DNA of 64,000 bases from Anticarsia gemmatalis (lineage: Eukaryota; Arthropoda; Insecta; Lepidoptera; Erebidae): NCBI RefSeq assembly GCF_050436995.1, contig NC_134765.1, positions 10,319,501-10,383,500 on the forward strand. The letters are read 5' to 3'. The translations under genes were made by a program, and so were the position numbers. The notes below the pieces were generated by a model, which was not told the origin of the DNA, ran no database searches, and saw nothing but the letters and a program-made list of their open reading frames with translations. Shown here piece by piece: positions 57,901-64,000 of the stretch. Position 1 is the stretch's first letter. Every line of letters begins with the position of its first letter.

Positions 57901-60896
57901 TTGTGATAGTCAATGATACCAAAGAGTGAATTTACCGCCAGTTCGGAAGAGCCAATGAGAAGAGCTGGCAACAAACTCCTGGCCACTCTTTTTTAATGTC
58001 AAATAGTTTTAACAATATTTCTATTAGGTATAAATCATTGATGATGTAAGGATCTGCTACCAATACTAATAAATGACGATATCCATATCCATACTAATAT
58101 TATTAATCCGTAAGTAACTCTGCTGTCTGTCTGTCTGTTACTCAATCACGCCTAAACTACTGAACCAATTTGCATGAAATTTGGTGTGGAGATATTTTGA
58201 TACCCGAGAAAGGACATAGGCTACTTTTTACCCCGGGAAAATGACGCATAATGGGAAAATTAAGGTGGCGGACGAAGTCGCGGGTAAAAGCTAGTATAAT
58301 ATAAGTGTTATTGTTCAGGTGTCAGCAGACAAAGCTCAGGCGTACGACACGGTGGTGTTCGCGGGCCCGCCGCCCATGAAGCAGAGACTGTGGCCGCGAC
58401 ACTGCGTGCAAGATACCTGGGGAGCTGAACTCCATAAAGACTTGAAGGTAACTTCTTATCTTCTTATCGTATGATTTGTGATCAACCTAGTGTCAAAGTT
58501 GTTCAAGCCGCCCGAAGGCCTTTGACATGGCTTAACGACTGTTATCGTAGTAGATAACAACCGGGACCGACTTTCAACGTGCCCTCCGAAGCTCGGAGAC
58601 GCCCAGTTCAAATACCGCTATGCGGTCACCCATCTATGGAGTGACCACGCCAAGGGTTGCTTAACCCACAGATCGTTTACCGACCGGTGCGCGCAACTGG
58701 CTATGGGCGCCTATATTTAGTAACAGGTCATTCAGATCATGTGAGGATTAAAAAAGGGCTAAAAACCAGCCATTTTTCACAAAGAGAACGGTGAAATTGT
58801 GGAAAAAAAATCTGCATTTTGTTACAACAATGGGTGGTTGTAATTGGAGACTCCTTTTATTTATTTATAAACTTTATATACAGAGACTTAATGCCAGGGG
58901 CATTTTCTGTCTACCTTGGGGTTAAGCAACATATGGCTGTGTGAGGAGTCCCCGCCCTTCCAAAGCCAAAAATTATGTCAAAGCCAAAAGTAACAAATTC
59001 AGCAATTTCGATACCATTTCAAAAAAACCGGTGAAATTGTGGGATATTTGCTAAGTATATAATGTTTTAATTATTTCTGTATTATTATTATGTCCTTTGC
59101 TGCCAAAGGCCTTCCCTACAGCTTTTTACTAGTCTCCGGCGGTCTATATCCACGACGTAGGTGTCTCGTCTCACTAAAGCAAAGTTTTGAATCCGCACTT
59201 TACCATCATTATTAAATCTAGGCCTAGCCCTTAACGATTTTAATCTGTCGCGACTTGTACACATAATATTATAATGTAACGGGTCTTAATCGCGATTGAA
59301 AATTAAAGGTTAGAATACCTTATATGTTCACCCGACGTTTCGATCGAATTACATCGATCGTGATCACGAGCTGACCGATGTGGCTGCTAAGCGTCGTTTC
59401 CTTGTGGCGCGAGTTTCAACGCCTACCCTCACTAGGTTTTCACTAAGTATATGTTCGGAATTGTCGGCAACACACAACACTAACGACGTCTTTACACTGG
59501 CTCGTTACGTCATGCCGGCGACGGCTGCATTACGGAATGATACTATTACCCACCAGTGAGACAGTATTACACAGATTTGTTTGTCCAGGTGATGGAAGGT
59601 GCAGTGAAGATCTACAAGGGCACCAACCCCGAGGTGGACTCGTACTCCGTGTTCTGGGACAACAAGAAGCTGACGGACACTAGCCTCAGCTCACAGCTGC
59701 GCATGCGCGGCGCCACCGACATCTACATCTGCGGCCTGGCCTACGACGTGTGCGTTGGTATGTACATATAGTATACTTTGTCATCTATACTAATATTATA
59801 AAGCTGAAGAGTTTGTTTGTTTGATTGAACGCGCTATTCTCAGGAACTACTGGTCCGATTTTATATCATCACGCTACGACCAATAGGAGTAGAGTGCCGG
59901 TAAAAATGTTTCAAAAACGGGCAAATTTATGACCCATTCTCTCTTATGTGACGCAAGGGAAGTTGCGCGGGTCACCAAGTATTATATACTTATACTTAGT
60001 ACACTTCACTTAGGAAGGGTACGGTGACATATGTCAAATTAACTCGATAGTGAAGTGGTCATGCATAACTAATTTATGTGACTACGATTGCGGTTAAAAT
60101 GTAATCGATCTCGATAATCGATAAAAACGTTGAACTAGGTATATAAGCATGTTTATCAGTCATTTGGTTACCATAGCAAAAGTTCTGCTTAGTTTGGAAT
60201 CAAATGACCGTGTGTGAGTTGTCCAATGATATTTATAATATTTGATGCTATTTTAAATTAGCCCTATCTGAAATTTGTGTTTCCAGGAGCAACAATCGCC
60301 GATGCATTGGCTATCGGCTACCGGGCTATACTGATAGAAGACGCGAGCCGCGGAGTAGACCTGGCTGACATAGAGAAGACCAAGTCTACTATCGTCAATA
60401 ACAATGGCGTTATTGTCAATTCTGATGAGGTATGTTACTCACATATTTGAAAAGACCAGTAGACTGAAAAGACCGAGTAGACCATCGTTTATTTTTTCTG
60501 AAGAAACTTAATGCATTAGTTTATAGACTACCTTCGAAGTCTGGATGGTAGTGTATACTACTGACTACGACATCTTGGGTTCGATTTCTGAATCGAGCAA
60601 GATGCAATTGGTCATCTTTATTTATATTTGAATATTATTAATAGTAGTCCGTAGGTTGTTAACAGGCCAGGTCTAACAGTGACACAAAACGGGGGTGTGT
60701 TTCATACACCTTTGTCTACCTTTCGATATATCAGTAAGTAACTGGTCACCCATCTCTGTCTAAGCCTCAACAACATTCCTTAACGTGTTTAATTGTTTAT
60801 TTACAGGTAATATCGATGGTGGAGGGTCGTGACAGGCGGCCGGAGCTCGGCTACAAGCTGGCCATGGAACTGAAGAATGCCATGGACGATGAATAA
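27801..60896 (+). CDS. Naam: EF-hand nicotinamidase (Naam-like), 8 exons, 368 aa
   Basis: Hydrolyses nicotinamide to nicotinic acid and ammonia in NAD+ salvage; probably soluble, as I see no signal peptide or membrane segment. Coding exons: 27801-27949, 30421-30607, 30727-30831, 53903-54037, 58319-58447, 59589-59757, 60287-60429, 60807-60896. All introns are GT-AG and the 1107-nt sum is in frame. Two canonical EF-hand loops (residues 47-58 and 90-101) precede an isochorismatase-fold domain (about 113-360). By family comparison the catalytic triad is D124 (in VDVQNDF), K245 and C290 (in GLAYDVCVG), with metal ligands D169, H171 and H220. Length and domain order match the insect Naam family, which differs from bacterial PncA by the EF-hand extension. 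The start is the first ATG in frame; M22 is an alternative start. Very large TE-filled introns are the main oddity. Identification is firm; exact transcript ends are unknown. Confidence 0.93.
28589..28835 (+). mobile_element. Helitron H1 in Naam intron 1
   Basis: 247 bp with a five-copy GTTT tract and intact ends. Confidence 0.85.
29069..29284 (-). mobile_element. Helitron H1 in Naam intron 1
   Basis: 216 bp, opposite orientation to the 28589 copy; small internal losses. Confidence 0.8.
29340..29515 (+). repeat. Interspersed repeat R1, 3' part
   Basis: TTTTAGGCATGCAAGG, CACGATGTTTTCC and CATTGGTGCGTTGCC blocks; head missing. Confidence 0.55.
29868..30120 (-). mobile_element. 5S-like SINE in Naam intron 1
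   Basis: Nearly complete inverse copy; head reads ATGCGGTCACCCATCTATGG. Confidence 0.7.
30243..30370 (+). repeat. Interspersed repeat R2 before Naam exon 2
   Basis: ATCAAATCATTTATTCATTT start, CTTATGATAGTCG, GAGCTAGCAAGAAACTC. Stops 50 bp before the exon. Confidence 0.55.
30421..30607 (+). CDS. Naam: Naam exon 2 (EF-hands)
   Basis: Completes EF-hand loop 1 and carries all of loop 2 (DKNGDGFIDKEE, residues 90-101). Acceptor TTCTTTAG, donor GTGAGT. The sequence is GC-richer than the surrounding intron. A truncated interspersed repeat ends about 50 bp upstream. Confidence 0.93.
30727..30831 (+). CDS. Naam: Naam exon 3 (catalytic Asp)
   Basis: Thirty-five codons, residues 113-147, with the VDVQNDF motif; D124 corresponds to the catalytic Asp of PncA. 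Acceptor TTGTCTAG, donor GTGAGT. It is followed by the 23-kb intron 3. Confidence 0.93.
30902..31022. mobile_element. MITE with CCCTCTTATTCATAAA ends
   Basis: 121 bp in Naam intron 3, shortly after exon 3. Flanks TAAGTCTG and TAAGATTT could be a degraded 8-bp target duplication. Confidence 0.7.
31163..31290 (+). repeat. Interspersed repeat R3
   Basis: AAGAACACCACTTGGTACGA, CTCATTCACATCCATACATC and GGAATACGAGTACGCC; best preserved copy. Confidence 0.5.
31608..31823 (+). mobile_element. tRNA-derived SINE family A (reference copy)
   Basis: A box TGGCGCAGTGGTTTAGG and B box GGTTCGATTCC spaced as in tRNA, followed by a unique part (GGGTCTGGTTG, GTTTGTAAAAGTCC) and an A-rich tail. About 215 bp. 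Confidence 0.85.
32192..32690 (+). mobile_element. SINE family D with Helitron inside
   Basis: CTCTGTGGCGCGGTAGGTAG, GTTTGATTCCCGGTCG, then after the Helitron CCCGGTAAATAGCAACTAGC and ATACACCATAGC. Confidence 0.6.
32285..32557 (+). mobile_element. Helitron H1 inserted in a SINE
   Basis: 5' end carries an extra AT-rich TTTATAAT tract. It separates the head (32192-32284) and tail (32558-32690) of a tRNA-like SINE. Confidence 0.75.
32852..33023. mobile_element. hAT-type MITE
   Basis: 172 bp with ends CAGGGGTTCCCAACC and GGTTGGGAACCACTG. Flanked by CTTTAGAA and CTTTAGAG, an 8-bp target duplication with one mismatch, as expected for hAT. Confidence 0.85.
33240..33420. repeat. Two R1 heads, head to head
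   Basis: A short inverse head (33258-33288) faces a forward copy (33299-33415). Their junction is a palindrome with 15-bp perfect arms (33274-33288 and 33299-33313). The overlapping 68- to 70-codon frames are spurious. Confidence 0.6.
33427..33676 (-). mobile_element. Helitron H1
   Basis: Intact ends CTAGCTGACC and TATAGA, with short GTTT tract. Confidence 0.8.
34570..34940 (+). mobile_element. tRNA-derived SINE family C, about 370 bp
   Basis: CTCTGTGGCGCGGTCGGTAG A box and GGTTCGAATCCTGGG B box. Long tail with GAGAGTGATGAAATAGAG and GACCGCCGTAGCCG. Larger than families A and B and possibly composite. Confidence 0.7.
35196..35300 (+). repeat. SINE family B, 3' tail
   Basis: TATATAAGTGTTTATCAGTT and CTCTGCTTAGTTTGGAATCA only. 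Confidence 0.6.
35420..35535. mobile_element. Degraded MITE of the 1844 family
   Basis: Left CCCCAGTTTCTAAGGTACAT, right TTACTTCAGAAACTTGGC; the interior is longer and diverged. Confidence 0.55.
35971..36212 (+). mobile_element. Helitron H1, CTGG end
   Basis: Starts TCTATACTAATATT and ends GTCAGCTGG, still CTRR. The GTTT tract is reduced to a T-run. Confidence 0.75.
36213..37861. other. Intron 3 stretch, no firm feature
   Basis: A 68-codon frame at 37036-37242 begins with a hydrophobic, signal-like segment (LLLLILSVSLVYC), but base composition is ordinary intron and no homology is recognised. TCCTATTTAAGGCCTA repeats twice near 37228-37280. Considered noncoding. Confidence 0.4.
36960..36992. 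repeat. (AC)n microsatellite
   Basis: AC dinucleotides with a GCGC interruption. Confidence 0.9.
38929..39532 (+). mobile_element. Helitron H3 interrupted by a SINE
   Basis: H3 head at 38929-39010 (TACGAAAGTTTGTG, ATGTATG tract) and tail at about 39290-39532 (TCCCGGAGTTCCCGAGG, CCTCTAG). The SINE at 39026-39285 lies between. Confidence 0.6.
39026..39285 (+). mobile_element. tRNA-derived SINE family B
   Basis: A box TTGGCGCAGTGGTTTAAG, B box region GTTTTGAATCCC, tail CTCTGCTTAGTTTGGAATCA. A 129-codon frame passing through it has no protein meaning. Confidence 0.75.
39555..39803 (+). mobile_element. Helitron H1, CTAA end
   Basis: Sits inside the 3.95-kb element, so it is younger than that insertion. 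Ends GAGTCAGCTAA. Confidence 0.8.
40420..40850. repeat. (TAAAA)n microsatellite, about 86 copies
   Basis: Uninterrupted pentanucleotide tract with no variant seen. Read on the minus strand it gives a 153-codon frame of repeating FILFY, which is an artefact. Confidence 0.97.
41530..41685. repeat. 155-bp near-perfect inverted repeat
   Basis: Arms 41530-41594 and 41619-41685 share four matching blocks: GCGCTAAAATAAG, GGTGGTATAATCGCGCT, CAAGAGCTTTTTCG and CGTGGCGCT, separated by equal-length 1-6 base mismatched loops; spacer about 24 bp. Confidence 0.9.
42058..43017. other. Intron 3 stretch, weak 92-codon frame
   Basis: 42170-42448 is open for 92 codons and Lys/Asn-rich (LEVKENIARKILVKELFF). 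AT-rich composition makes chance likely; no domain recognised. The rest shows nothing. Confidence 0.35.
43018..43192 (-). mobile_element. Helitron-like relic
   Basis: ACTAGCTTATGGCTCTCCGC at one end and CTCACAAACTTTCGCG plus TTACTTTTAC at the other, with CGTGAAAGAGTAACACAC between. Related to H3. Confidence 0.45.
43640..43840 (+). repeat. Arthropod-wide repeat with AGGGTTCCGTACC
   Basis: AGGGTTCCGTACCCAAATGG, ACTGAGACTTCGCTGTCTGT and CGAACTCGCTCTTGGCCGG. A second diverged copy lies at 52940-53260. Class not assigned. Confidence 0.5.
43949..44126. mobile_element. mariner-type MITE, left end lost
   Basis: Right two-thirds of the element at 49794, ending in CCTGACCTAA then TA. The left 40 bp are missing or replaced. 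Confidence 0.65.
44295..44531 (-). mobile_element. Helitron H1
   Basis: 237 bp with CTAGCTGACT and TATAGA ends. Confidence 0.8.
45135..45275 (+). repeat. Helitron-like relic
   Basis: CTAAATTACTAAACCGATTT, GACCCGAGAAAGAGCATA and GGGCGAAGTCGCGGGCAAG occur in the order seen in H2. Ends are lost. Confidence 0.4.
45761..45981 (+). mobile_element. Helitron family H3
   Basis: TCCTACTAATATTATAA start, ATGTATGTATGT tract, TCCCGGAGTTCCCGAGG and GCGGCCTCTAG end. Confidence 0.75.
45982..47224. other. Intron 3 stretch, nothing assigned
   Basis: AT-rich. A decayed piece near 46350 (GTCCATCAACTGGGTACCTC) may be a relic of a SINE. No gene seen. Confidence 0.5.
47225..47420 (-). repeat. Interspersed repeat R1
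   Basis: GGAAAACATCGTGAGGAAAC through GAGACCCTTGCCCAGCAGTG on the minus orientation. A shorter piece of the same kind lies at 43850-43915, and a decayed one at 305-375. Confidence 0.6.
48185..48325. mobile_element. MITE with CCCTCTTATTCATAAA ends
   Basis: 141 bp. TTAGTAT occurs immediately outside both ends, the best target duplication seen for this family (7-8 bp). Confidence 0.7.
48364..48599 (+). mobile_element. Helitron H1, 5' end altered
   Basis: Begins ATACTGATATAATAAAGC; 3' GCGGGTCAGCTAG intact. A 20-bp internal deletion near 48474. Confidence 0.75.
48742..48762 (+). other. G-run with quadruplex potential
   Basis: Runs G7, G2, G3 and G5 separated by single A bases; four runs of three can be formed. 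In Naam intron 3, sense strand. Confidence 0.5.
49189..49358 (+). mobile_element. 5S-like SINE, head truncated
   Basis: Begins within the head after a deletion (CCATCCATAGTGG) and keeps the complete tail. Confidence 0.65.
49794..50008. mobile_element. mariner-type MITE, full 215 bp
   Basis: Complete copy with TTAGGTCGGGGAAAAA and inverse ends, TA on both sides. Most intact of the three. A 69-codon frame at 49912 across it is spurious. Confidence 0.8.
50323..50542 (+). mobile_element. SINE family A
   Basis: Full length with A and B boxes and a mixed T/A tail. Confidence 0.85.
50955..51130. mobile_element. hAT-type MITE
   Basis: 176 bp, same family as 32852. Flanks GTCTAGAT and GTCTAGGT form the 8-bp duplication. 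Confidence 0.85.
51632..52186. repeat. Two Helitron-like relics
   Basis: 51632-51720 (-) opens CTAGCCGACCCGGCAAAAG; 51960-52186 (+) has TCTTTCGCGAAGAAACTTG and ends GGCGGACGAAGTCGAGGG. The second contains a direct duplication of 28-29 bp (AACAAACATATAGTTTATAA...) at about 52059-52115. Confidence 0.45.
52574..52776 (-). mobile_element. SINE family A
   Basis: Inverse copy starting with a poly-T tail and ending CGCCACGGAGGCAGTC. Confidence 0.85.
52940..53260 (+). repeat. Copy of the 43640 repeat
   Basis: AGGGTTACGTACC, ACCAGGCTGAATCTCATGAG, CGTGATAG and GCGCGAGACCAACTC in the expected order. Confidence 0.5.
53505..53810 (-). mobile_element. 5S-like SINE with about 70-bp insert, before Naam exon 4
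   Basis: Inserted sequence 53528-53600 has the inverted CACCCTGTGCCCTGGG / GAGCACAGGGT motif. The SINE ends about 90 bp before the exon. Confidence 0.65.
53903..54037 (+). CDS. Naam: Naam exon 4 (metal site)
   Basis: Forty-five codons, residues 148-192. Contains SLDWHPPDHVSF with metal ligands D169 and H171, and H175 nearby. Acceptor TTTTTCAG, donor GTGAGT. A Helitron begins 17 bp after the exon. Confidence 0.93.
54055..54311 (+). mobile_element. Helitron H1 17 bp after Naam exon 4
   Basis: Intact TC and CTAG ends, sense orientation. The donor GTGAGT is preserved. Confidence 0.85.
54340..54596 (-). mobile_element. SINE family B
   Basis: Inverse full copy, GGGATTCGAACCCACCAC B box; lies between Naam exons 4 and 5. 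Confidence 0.75.
54597..55623. other. Intron 4 stretch, nothing assigned
   Basis: No gene. 55270-55400 (GAAATGTCAAAAACACATTT) repeats 47475-47560 with changes, an unclassified shared sequence. Confidence 0.5.
55624..55780 (-). mobile_element. Helitron H3, shortened
   Basis: GGCCGCCCGCGACTTCGTC at the 3' end (CTTG for CTAG) and GAGTAGGA at the 5' end; about 60 bp of interior lost. Confidence 0.65.
56165..56434. mobile_element. MITE of the 1844 family with inner insert
   Basis: The ends CCCCGATTTCT and TGCCTCAGAAACCGGG belong to the family. About 180 bp between (56176-56310) looks unrelated and on the minus strand resembles a LINE-type coding tail. The boundary is approximate. Confidence 0.4.
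56550..56760 (+). mobile_element. SINE family A
   Basis: Full length; B box changed to GAGTTCTATTCC. Confidence 0.8.
57123..57316 (-). mobile_element. Helitron-like element, separate family
   Basis: CTAGCTGAGCCGCGCAGCTC at the 3' end, GTCCAGCCGTTCATGAG inside, TATATAGA at the 5' end. Same end logic as H1, different interior. Confidence 0.55.
57336..57500 (+). mobile_element. SINE family D, partial
   Basis: CTCTGCCGTGCGATCTGTAG, GGGATTCGATTC and TAGGCTCGCCGCTTA, ordered as in the 32192 copy. Confidence 0.55.
57855..58065 (+). repeat. Interspersed repeat R2
   Basis: Longest stand-alone copy: ATCAAATCATTTATTCAT through CCTGGCCACTCTTTTTTAA and GATCTGCTACCAATAC. The same repeat lies in each Myb array unit (9617, 12968, 16322, 18998). 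Confidence 0.6.
58088..58294 (+). mobile_element. Helitron family H2, 24 bp before Naam exon 5
   Basis: TCCATACTAATATT start, CTGTCTGTCTG, CATGAAATTTGGTGTGG, GGACGAAGTCGCGGG and CTAG end. Leaves room only for a short polypyrimidine tract before the acceptor. Confidence 0.75.
58319..58447 (+). CDS. Naam: Naam exon 5
   Basis: Forty-three codons, residues 193-235. Contains the WPRHCVQDTWG motif; H220 is the third metal ligand by comparison with yeast Pnc1. A Helitron-type element ends 24 bp upstream and a 5S-like SINE begins about 17 bp downstream. Confidence 0.93.
58464..58715 (-). mobile_element. 5S-like SINE 17 bp after Naam exon 5
   Basis: Complete inverse copy ending CAACTGGCTATGGGCGCC. 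Confidence 0.7.
58716..59588. other. Intron 5 remainder
   Basis: GTTCACCCGACGTTTCGATC with ATCGATCGTGATCACGAG (59325-59372) looks like a piece of a dispersed repeat. No gene. Confidence 0.4.
59589..59757 (+). CDS. Naam: Naam exon 6 (catalytic Lys and Cys)
   Basis: Residues 236-291 plus one base of codon 292. Carries K245 (YKG) and the nucleophile C290 in GLAYDVCVG. Donor GTATGT, followed 26 bp later by a Helitron. Confidence 0.93.
59784..59979 (+). mobile_element. Helitron H1 26 bp after Naam exon 6
   Basis: Sense orientation, shortened interior; the 3' end reads GTCACCAAG in place of GTCAGCTAG. Confidence 0.8.
60137..60238 (+). repeat. SINE family B, 3' tail
   Basis: TATATAAGCATGTTTATCAG and TGACCGTGTGTGAGTTGTCC, in Naam intron 6. 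Confidence 0.65.
60287..60429 (+). CDS. Naam: Naam exon 7
   Basis: Completes G292 and encodes residues up to 339 (GATIADALAIGYRA and the following helix and strand). Acceptor TTTCCAG, donor GTATGT. Confidence 0.92.
60530..60770 (+). mobile_element. SINE family D, diverged
   Basis: GGATGGTAGTGTATACTACT, GGGTTCGATTTCTGAATCG and GTGTTTCATACACC; in Naam intron 7. Confidence 0.5.
60807..60896 (+). CDS. Naam: Naam exon 8 and stop
   Basis: Last 29 residues (EGRDRRPELGYKLAMEL core, conserved in insect Naam) and TAA at 60894-60896. A weak ATTAAA signal lies at 61104-61109. No strong AATAAA is seen close to the stop. Confidence 0.92.
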   Translation, partial: VISMVEGRDRRPELGYKLAMELKNAMDDE

Positions 60897-61632
60897 GTAC
60901 ACATTAGCACTTTATATTTATTTATTTATTGCCTCTCATGCCATTCGGGTTTACTTGTATTTTCAACCTGATGTATATAAATTATACTGTAAATGTGGAT
61001 GTCTGTCCGGTAAATGATTTTTATGAAATTTTGCATTGGGATAGTTGAAAGTATGTTAAACATATCAATAGTTATAAAAGGTTATTCTTTTATACACAGT
61101 ATAATTAAATATTATTTCTGAAAAAATATTGGGGTGAACACGTTCTGTGCAATGGTTAAAAAGGTTAGCACCGCGCCATGAGTCGTTGGTTTGAATTCGA
61201 GGAAAATAAGCTATATTTCATAAAAATCTGTTTAATAGTTTGGTCGTCAGATTGTCACAGACAGACAGATCGTATTTATAATATAAGTAAGATTATGAAA
61301 CTTTTTCAGGTTGAAATACTAAGTAGTAACTATTAGATCTGCCTATTGTACTTACAGAAATTTACAATATTCCTACATAATATGTTCCTACAACGTTCTC
61401 TATTAACATAATACATGTAATATATAAATACCGTTCGGATTTGCCCCCTCACTCTGTAAAGACACGAGTAAAAATATGTATACATATATTTAGCTTGGGA
61501 TTGCATATACCTATGTTATGTAAAGCCCTTCGTACATAAGGCTACACAAATCTTCAATACTCAACAATTTTGATGTTCAAGCGACTACCACCGTAATACA
61601 ATCGCAGGACGAATATCGGTTTTCTTGTTTTG

Positions 61633-61880
61633 TCGTATGGTTAGTGGTCAACCTAGTGTCAAAGTTGTTCAAGCCCGAAGACCTTTGACATGGCTTAACG
61701 ATTGTCTTCTTAGTAGACAGCTCGGACCGACTTTTTACGTGCCCTCCAAAGCACGGAGACGCCCAGCTCAAATACCACTATGCGGTCACCCATCTATGGA
61801 ATGACCGCGCCAAGGGTTGCTTAACCCGCAGATCGTTCACCGACCGGTGAGCGCAACTGGCTATGGACGCCTCGACGAAT
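61633..61880 (-). mobile_element. 5S-like SINE downstream of Naam
   Basis: Complete inverse copy, well conserved; lies 37 bp before a tRNA-derived SINE. Confidence 0.7.
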
Positions 61881-61916
61881 GTCGTTGATGCGGCTCGTGT
61901 ACTAACCTTAAAGGAT

Positions 61917-62128
61917 GACTGCCTCCGTGGCGCATAGGTTTAGGTCACCACGCCAATACCACTGCACCAGGAGGTCGTGGATTCGATTCCCACACCGAGC
62001 AATTATTTGTGCGTTCCACAAACAATTGTTTCGGGTCTGGTTGTGCTTTGTGTCCGTTGTTTGTATGTTTGTAAAAGTCCCCGCGATACAAGAGCAATTC
62101 TTAGTGCGGAAGTTTAAAGAAAATTAAT
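61917..62128 (+). mobile_element. SINE family A
   Basis: Full length, CGTGGCGCATAGGTTTAGG A box; tail short. Confidence 0.8.
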
Positions 62129-62414
62129 TTAAAGAGTGGATTTGTATGGTGGTAGTCGCTTGAAGACTTAAATTGTTGAGTATCAAAGACTGGCGTAGCC
62201 TTGTGTACGGCCTTAAGTAATGTTCGATCACACGAACTTACACGAACAGCTACGAACAAATCCGAACGATAATCTATATTAATAGTGAATTAGTTCTAAT
62301 AACTGTAGTGTAAGTTACTTCGCTTATTTACATAGATTTATTTACAAATTTCGGTTACTATTTAATTGAGTCATAAAGGAAATTTAGCTAACGCCGCAGT
62401 TTCTTAGACAACCA

Positions 62415-62535
62415 CAGACTGCAAACTTTTACCGTTGCAGTTGATGTTAAAATCAGTCTCATAAGATTATGAAACGATTAAATAATACCACAAAAGAGTC
62501 GCTGCTGTTTGCAGTCGCCTGAAGTTTGCAGTCTG
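62415..62535. repeat. Inverted repeat with repeated TTTGCAGTC
   Basis: CAGACTGCAAACTT (62415-62428) and AAGTTTGCAGTCTG (62522-62535) are exact inverses. TTTGCAGTC occurs three times from 62510 on. May be a small foldback element. Confidence 0.6.
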
Positions 62536-64000
62536 CAGTTGCGTGCAATTTGCAGTCCTTTACAAAAACCTTAATTAAGCTAAAATCTATAAAAATGTGT
62601 CTTTGCATTCAATATTCTTAGTTTCTACAGATAACGATGCTTAAAACTATTAATTTAGTGTTGCCATATATTGCTATGAAATGTTGGCAACACTTTATAT
62701 TTATTGTTAGTGTATAGTTGCACTGAGTAAGACATTGAATAATAAATTATATTTCAGATATAAATGTAGACAATACGTAACTTATAAAACATGCTGTAAT
62801 TTATTTAATTTTACCAAAAAATATCAACTTTGTACCGACCTGTTATAAATTTTCACTACAACAAACTACAAGCTATTATAAAGAAAATTCTAATAGTAGT
62901 TTCCATCATTAGTTATTTGACGGGAATCAAACCCGGGGCCTTACGCGTACACTACTGCTCAGACTAAAAAGACAGTGAAATGAAGATAAAAATATAAGGA
63001 GTTGATATTTTTCGGTTGCAAATGAAAGAAAAATCTAATATATTATAATGGCATGAATACTTAAAAAAATGCATAATATAATGATGAATAGCAGCATCTT
63101 AATTTATCTCTCAGTTAGGTTACCTGGTACTTATCCATAGGCTGTGGAACTAACCCTTAGTCTCAGATAACTGTAGAATAAGGTACTGAAATAGTACAAA
63201 ATACTGTGGATCTTACAATTCATGTGATAAATTATAAAATTAGAATATTGGAAAATATATCACTAAATTATTTATTTAGGCCGAAAGTTAGTAATCTCAC
63301 GTCATGACACTTATTTATTTAAACTTATTTATTTTTATTTATTTCGAAAACGATAGTTGATCATCTGAAAAACTGATCAATCATTAGTTGATCAATCAGG
63401 CAATCTGATCTATCAGTCAAACTGACCAATGGTATATTGATTTTATGTAAACAGAAAAACCATTATTCAGACATTTATTTATTTAATGTTGTAAAAGACA
63501 AAAATGAGAATGTTTCTTTTATAACAGTGGACCAGTGAGTGTTTTAAATTAATTTATTTTTATTTATTTCAAAAATTAATACGTAAATTTAAGTATACAC
63601 TTTAGTATAAGCTTGAAAAAATCACTTTATTAAAAAATGGAAAGATGAAAGAAAAGTGATCAATCAGACATCACAACTTGATGCCGATTTGATTGACAGT
63701 AATCATGATTGATGTCTGGCAATCAAAATGGGATCAGAACAATAAAAAAATAATTCTCTAAAGGCCTGTGCAGACTTGCACTTAAATCACGGATAAAATT
63801 AACTTAGCGCAGTACTTTTAACACGTTGTATACGTTATCCCTTCATCAAACCTCCAATCTTTTCGCGATATACCAAAAATCTACTAGACGGATTTTAATG
63901 CAGTTTTCACCAATAAATAGAGCAATTCCCGAGAAATGTTTCAGTCTAGAATCTGTCTTTTTGTCTTATCCAAACCGGGCAAGGTCGGGGCGGGTCGTTA
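62536..64000. other. Downstream intergenic region
   Basis: No gene seen. A decayed inverse tRNA-like sequence at 62918-62965 (GGGAATCAAACCCGGGGCC) is probably a dead SINE, not a tRNA. Confidence 0.5.
63355..63725. repeat. Cluster of TGATCA/ATCAATCA motifs
   Basis: Two groups (63355-63435 and 63655-63725) of GTTGATCA, CTGATCAATCA and related words, plus CAGACATC inverted at 63667 and 63710. No coding frame. Confidence 0.45.

Noticed and set aside
1..64000. CRISPR arrays, operons, phage or bacterial mobile elements
   Set aside because: None seen. The direct repeats are transposons and microsatellites in an animal genome.

Overview
The window is nuclear DNA from a moth or butterfly (Lepidoptera, probably noctuid-like). 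The support is its AT-rich, intron-bearing organisation, the very common lepidopteran Helitron with ends TC..CTAG, several tRNA-derived SINE families, and two recognisable host genes with insect-type exon structure. No bacterial or viral gene organisation is present.

Layout. 1-7.58 kb is intergenic and filled with Helitrons, SINEs, MITEs and a LINE tail. 7.59-19.81 kb is a four-unit tandem array (period about 3.35 kb; first unit 2.88 kb). Each unit carries an intact six-exon gene for a 279-residue Myb/SANT-like protein on the + strand, followed tail-to-tail by a broken piece of a PIF/Harbinger (HARBI1-like) transposase on the - strand. Units 2 and 3 lie inside a tandem repeat in which I see no mismatch. 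19.9-24.3 kb is intergenic with more MITEs and SINEs. 24.34-27.06 kb (-) is a five-exon gene for a 234-residue CHTOP/FoP-like mRNA-export adaptor. 27.80-60.90 kb (+) is an eight-exon gene for a 368-residue EF-hand nicotinamidase (insect Naam), divergent from the CHTOP gene across about 740 bp. 60.9-64 kb is downstream intergenic DNA with SINEs.

The Naam gene spans 33 kb because of its introns; intron 3 alone is about 23 kb. These introns record layered transposition: about a dozen Helitrons, seven or more copies of a SINE whose head resembles 5S rRNA, tRNA-derived SINEs, hAT-, mariner- and Harbinger-type MITEs, and a 3.95-kb terminal-inverted-repeat element that splits a Helitron and contains long inverted arms, a 155-bp near-perfect hairpin and a 430-bp (TAAAA)n tract. 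Several insertions stop only 17-26 bp from splice sites.

Functionally, nicotinamidase feeds the NAD+ salvage route, and the two EF-hands suggest calcium responsiveness. CHTOP acts in TREX-linked mRNA export. The Myb array is either an expanding non-autonomous Harbinger or a transposon gene under host retention; the sequence alone does not decide. Coordinates of genes rest on splice junctions that keep frame across all exons. Repeat boundaries are less exact. All comparisons were made by eye.
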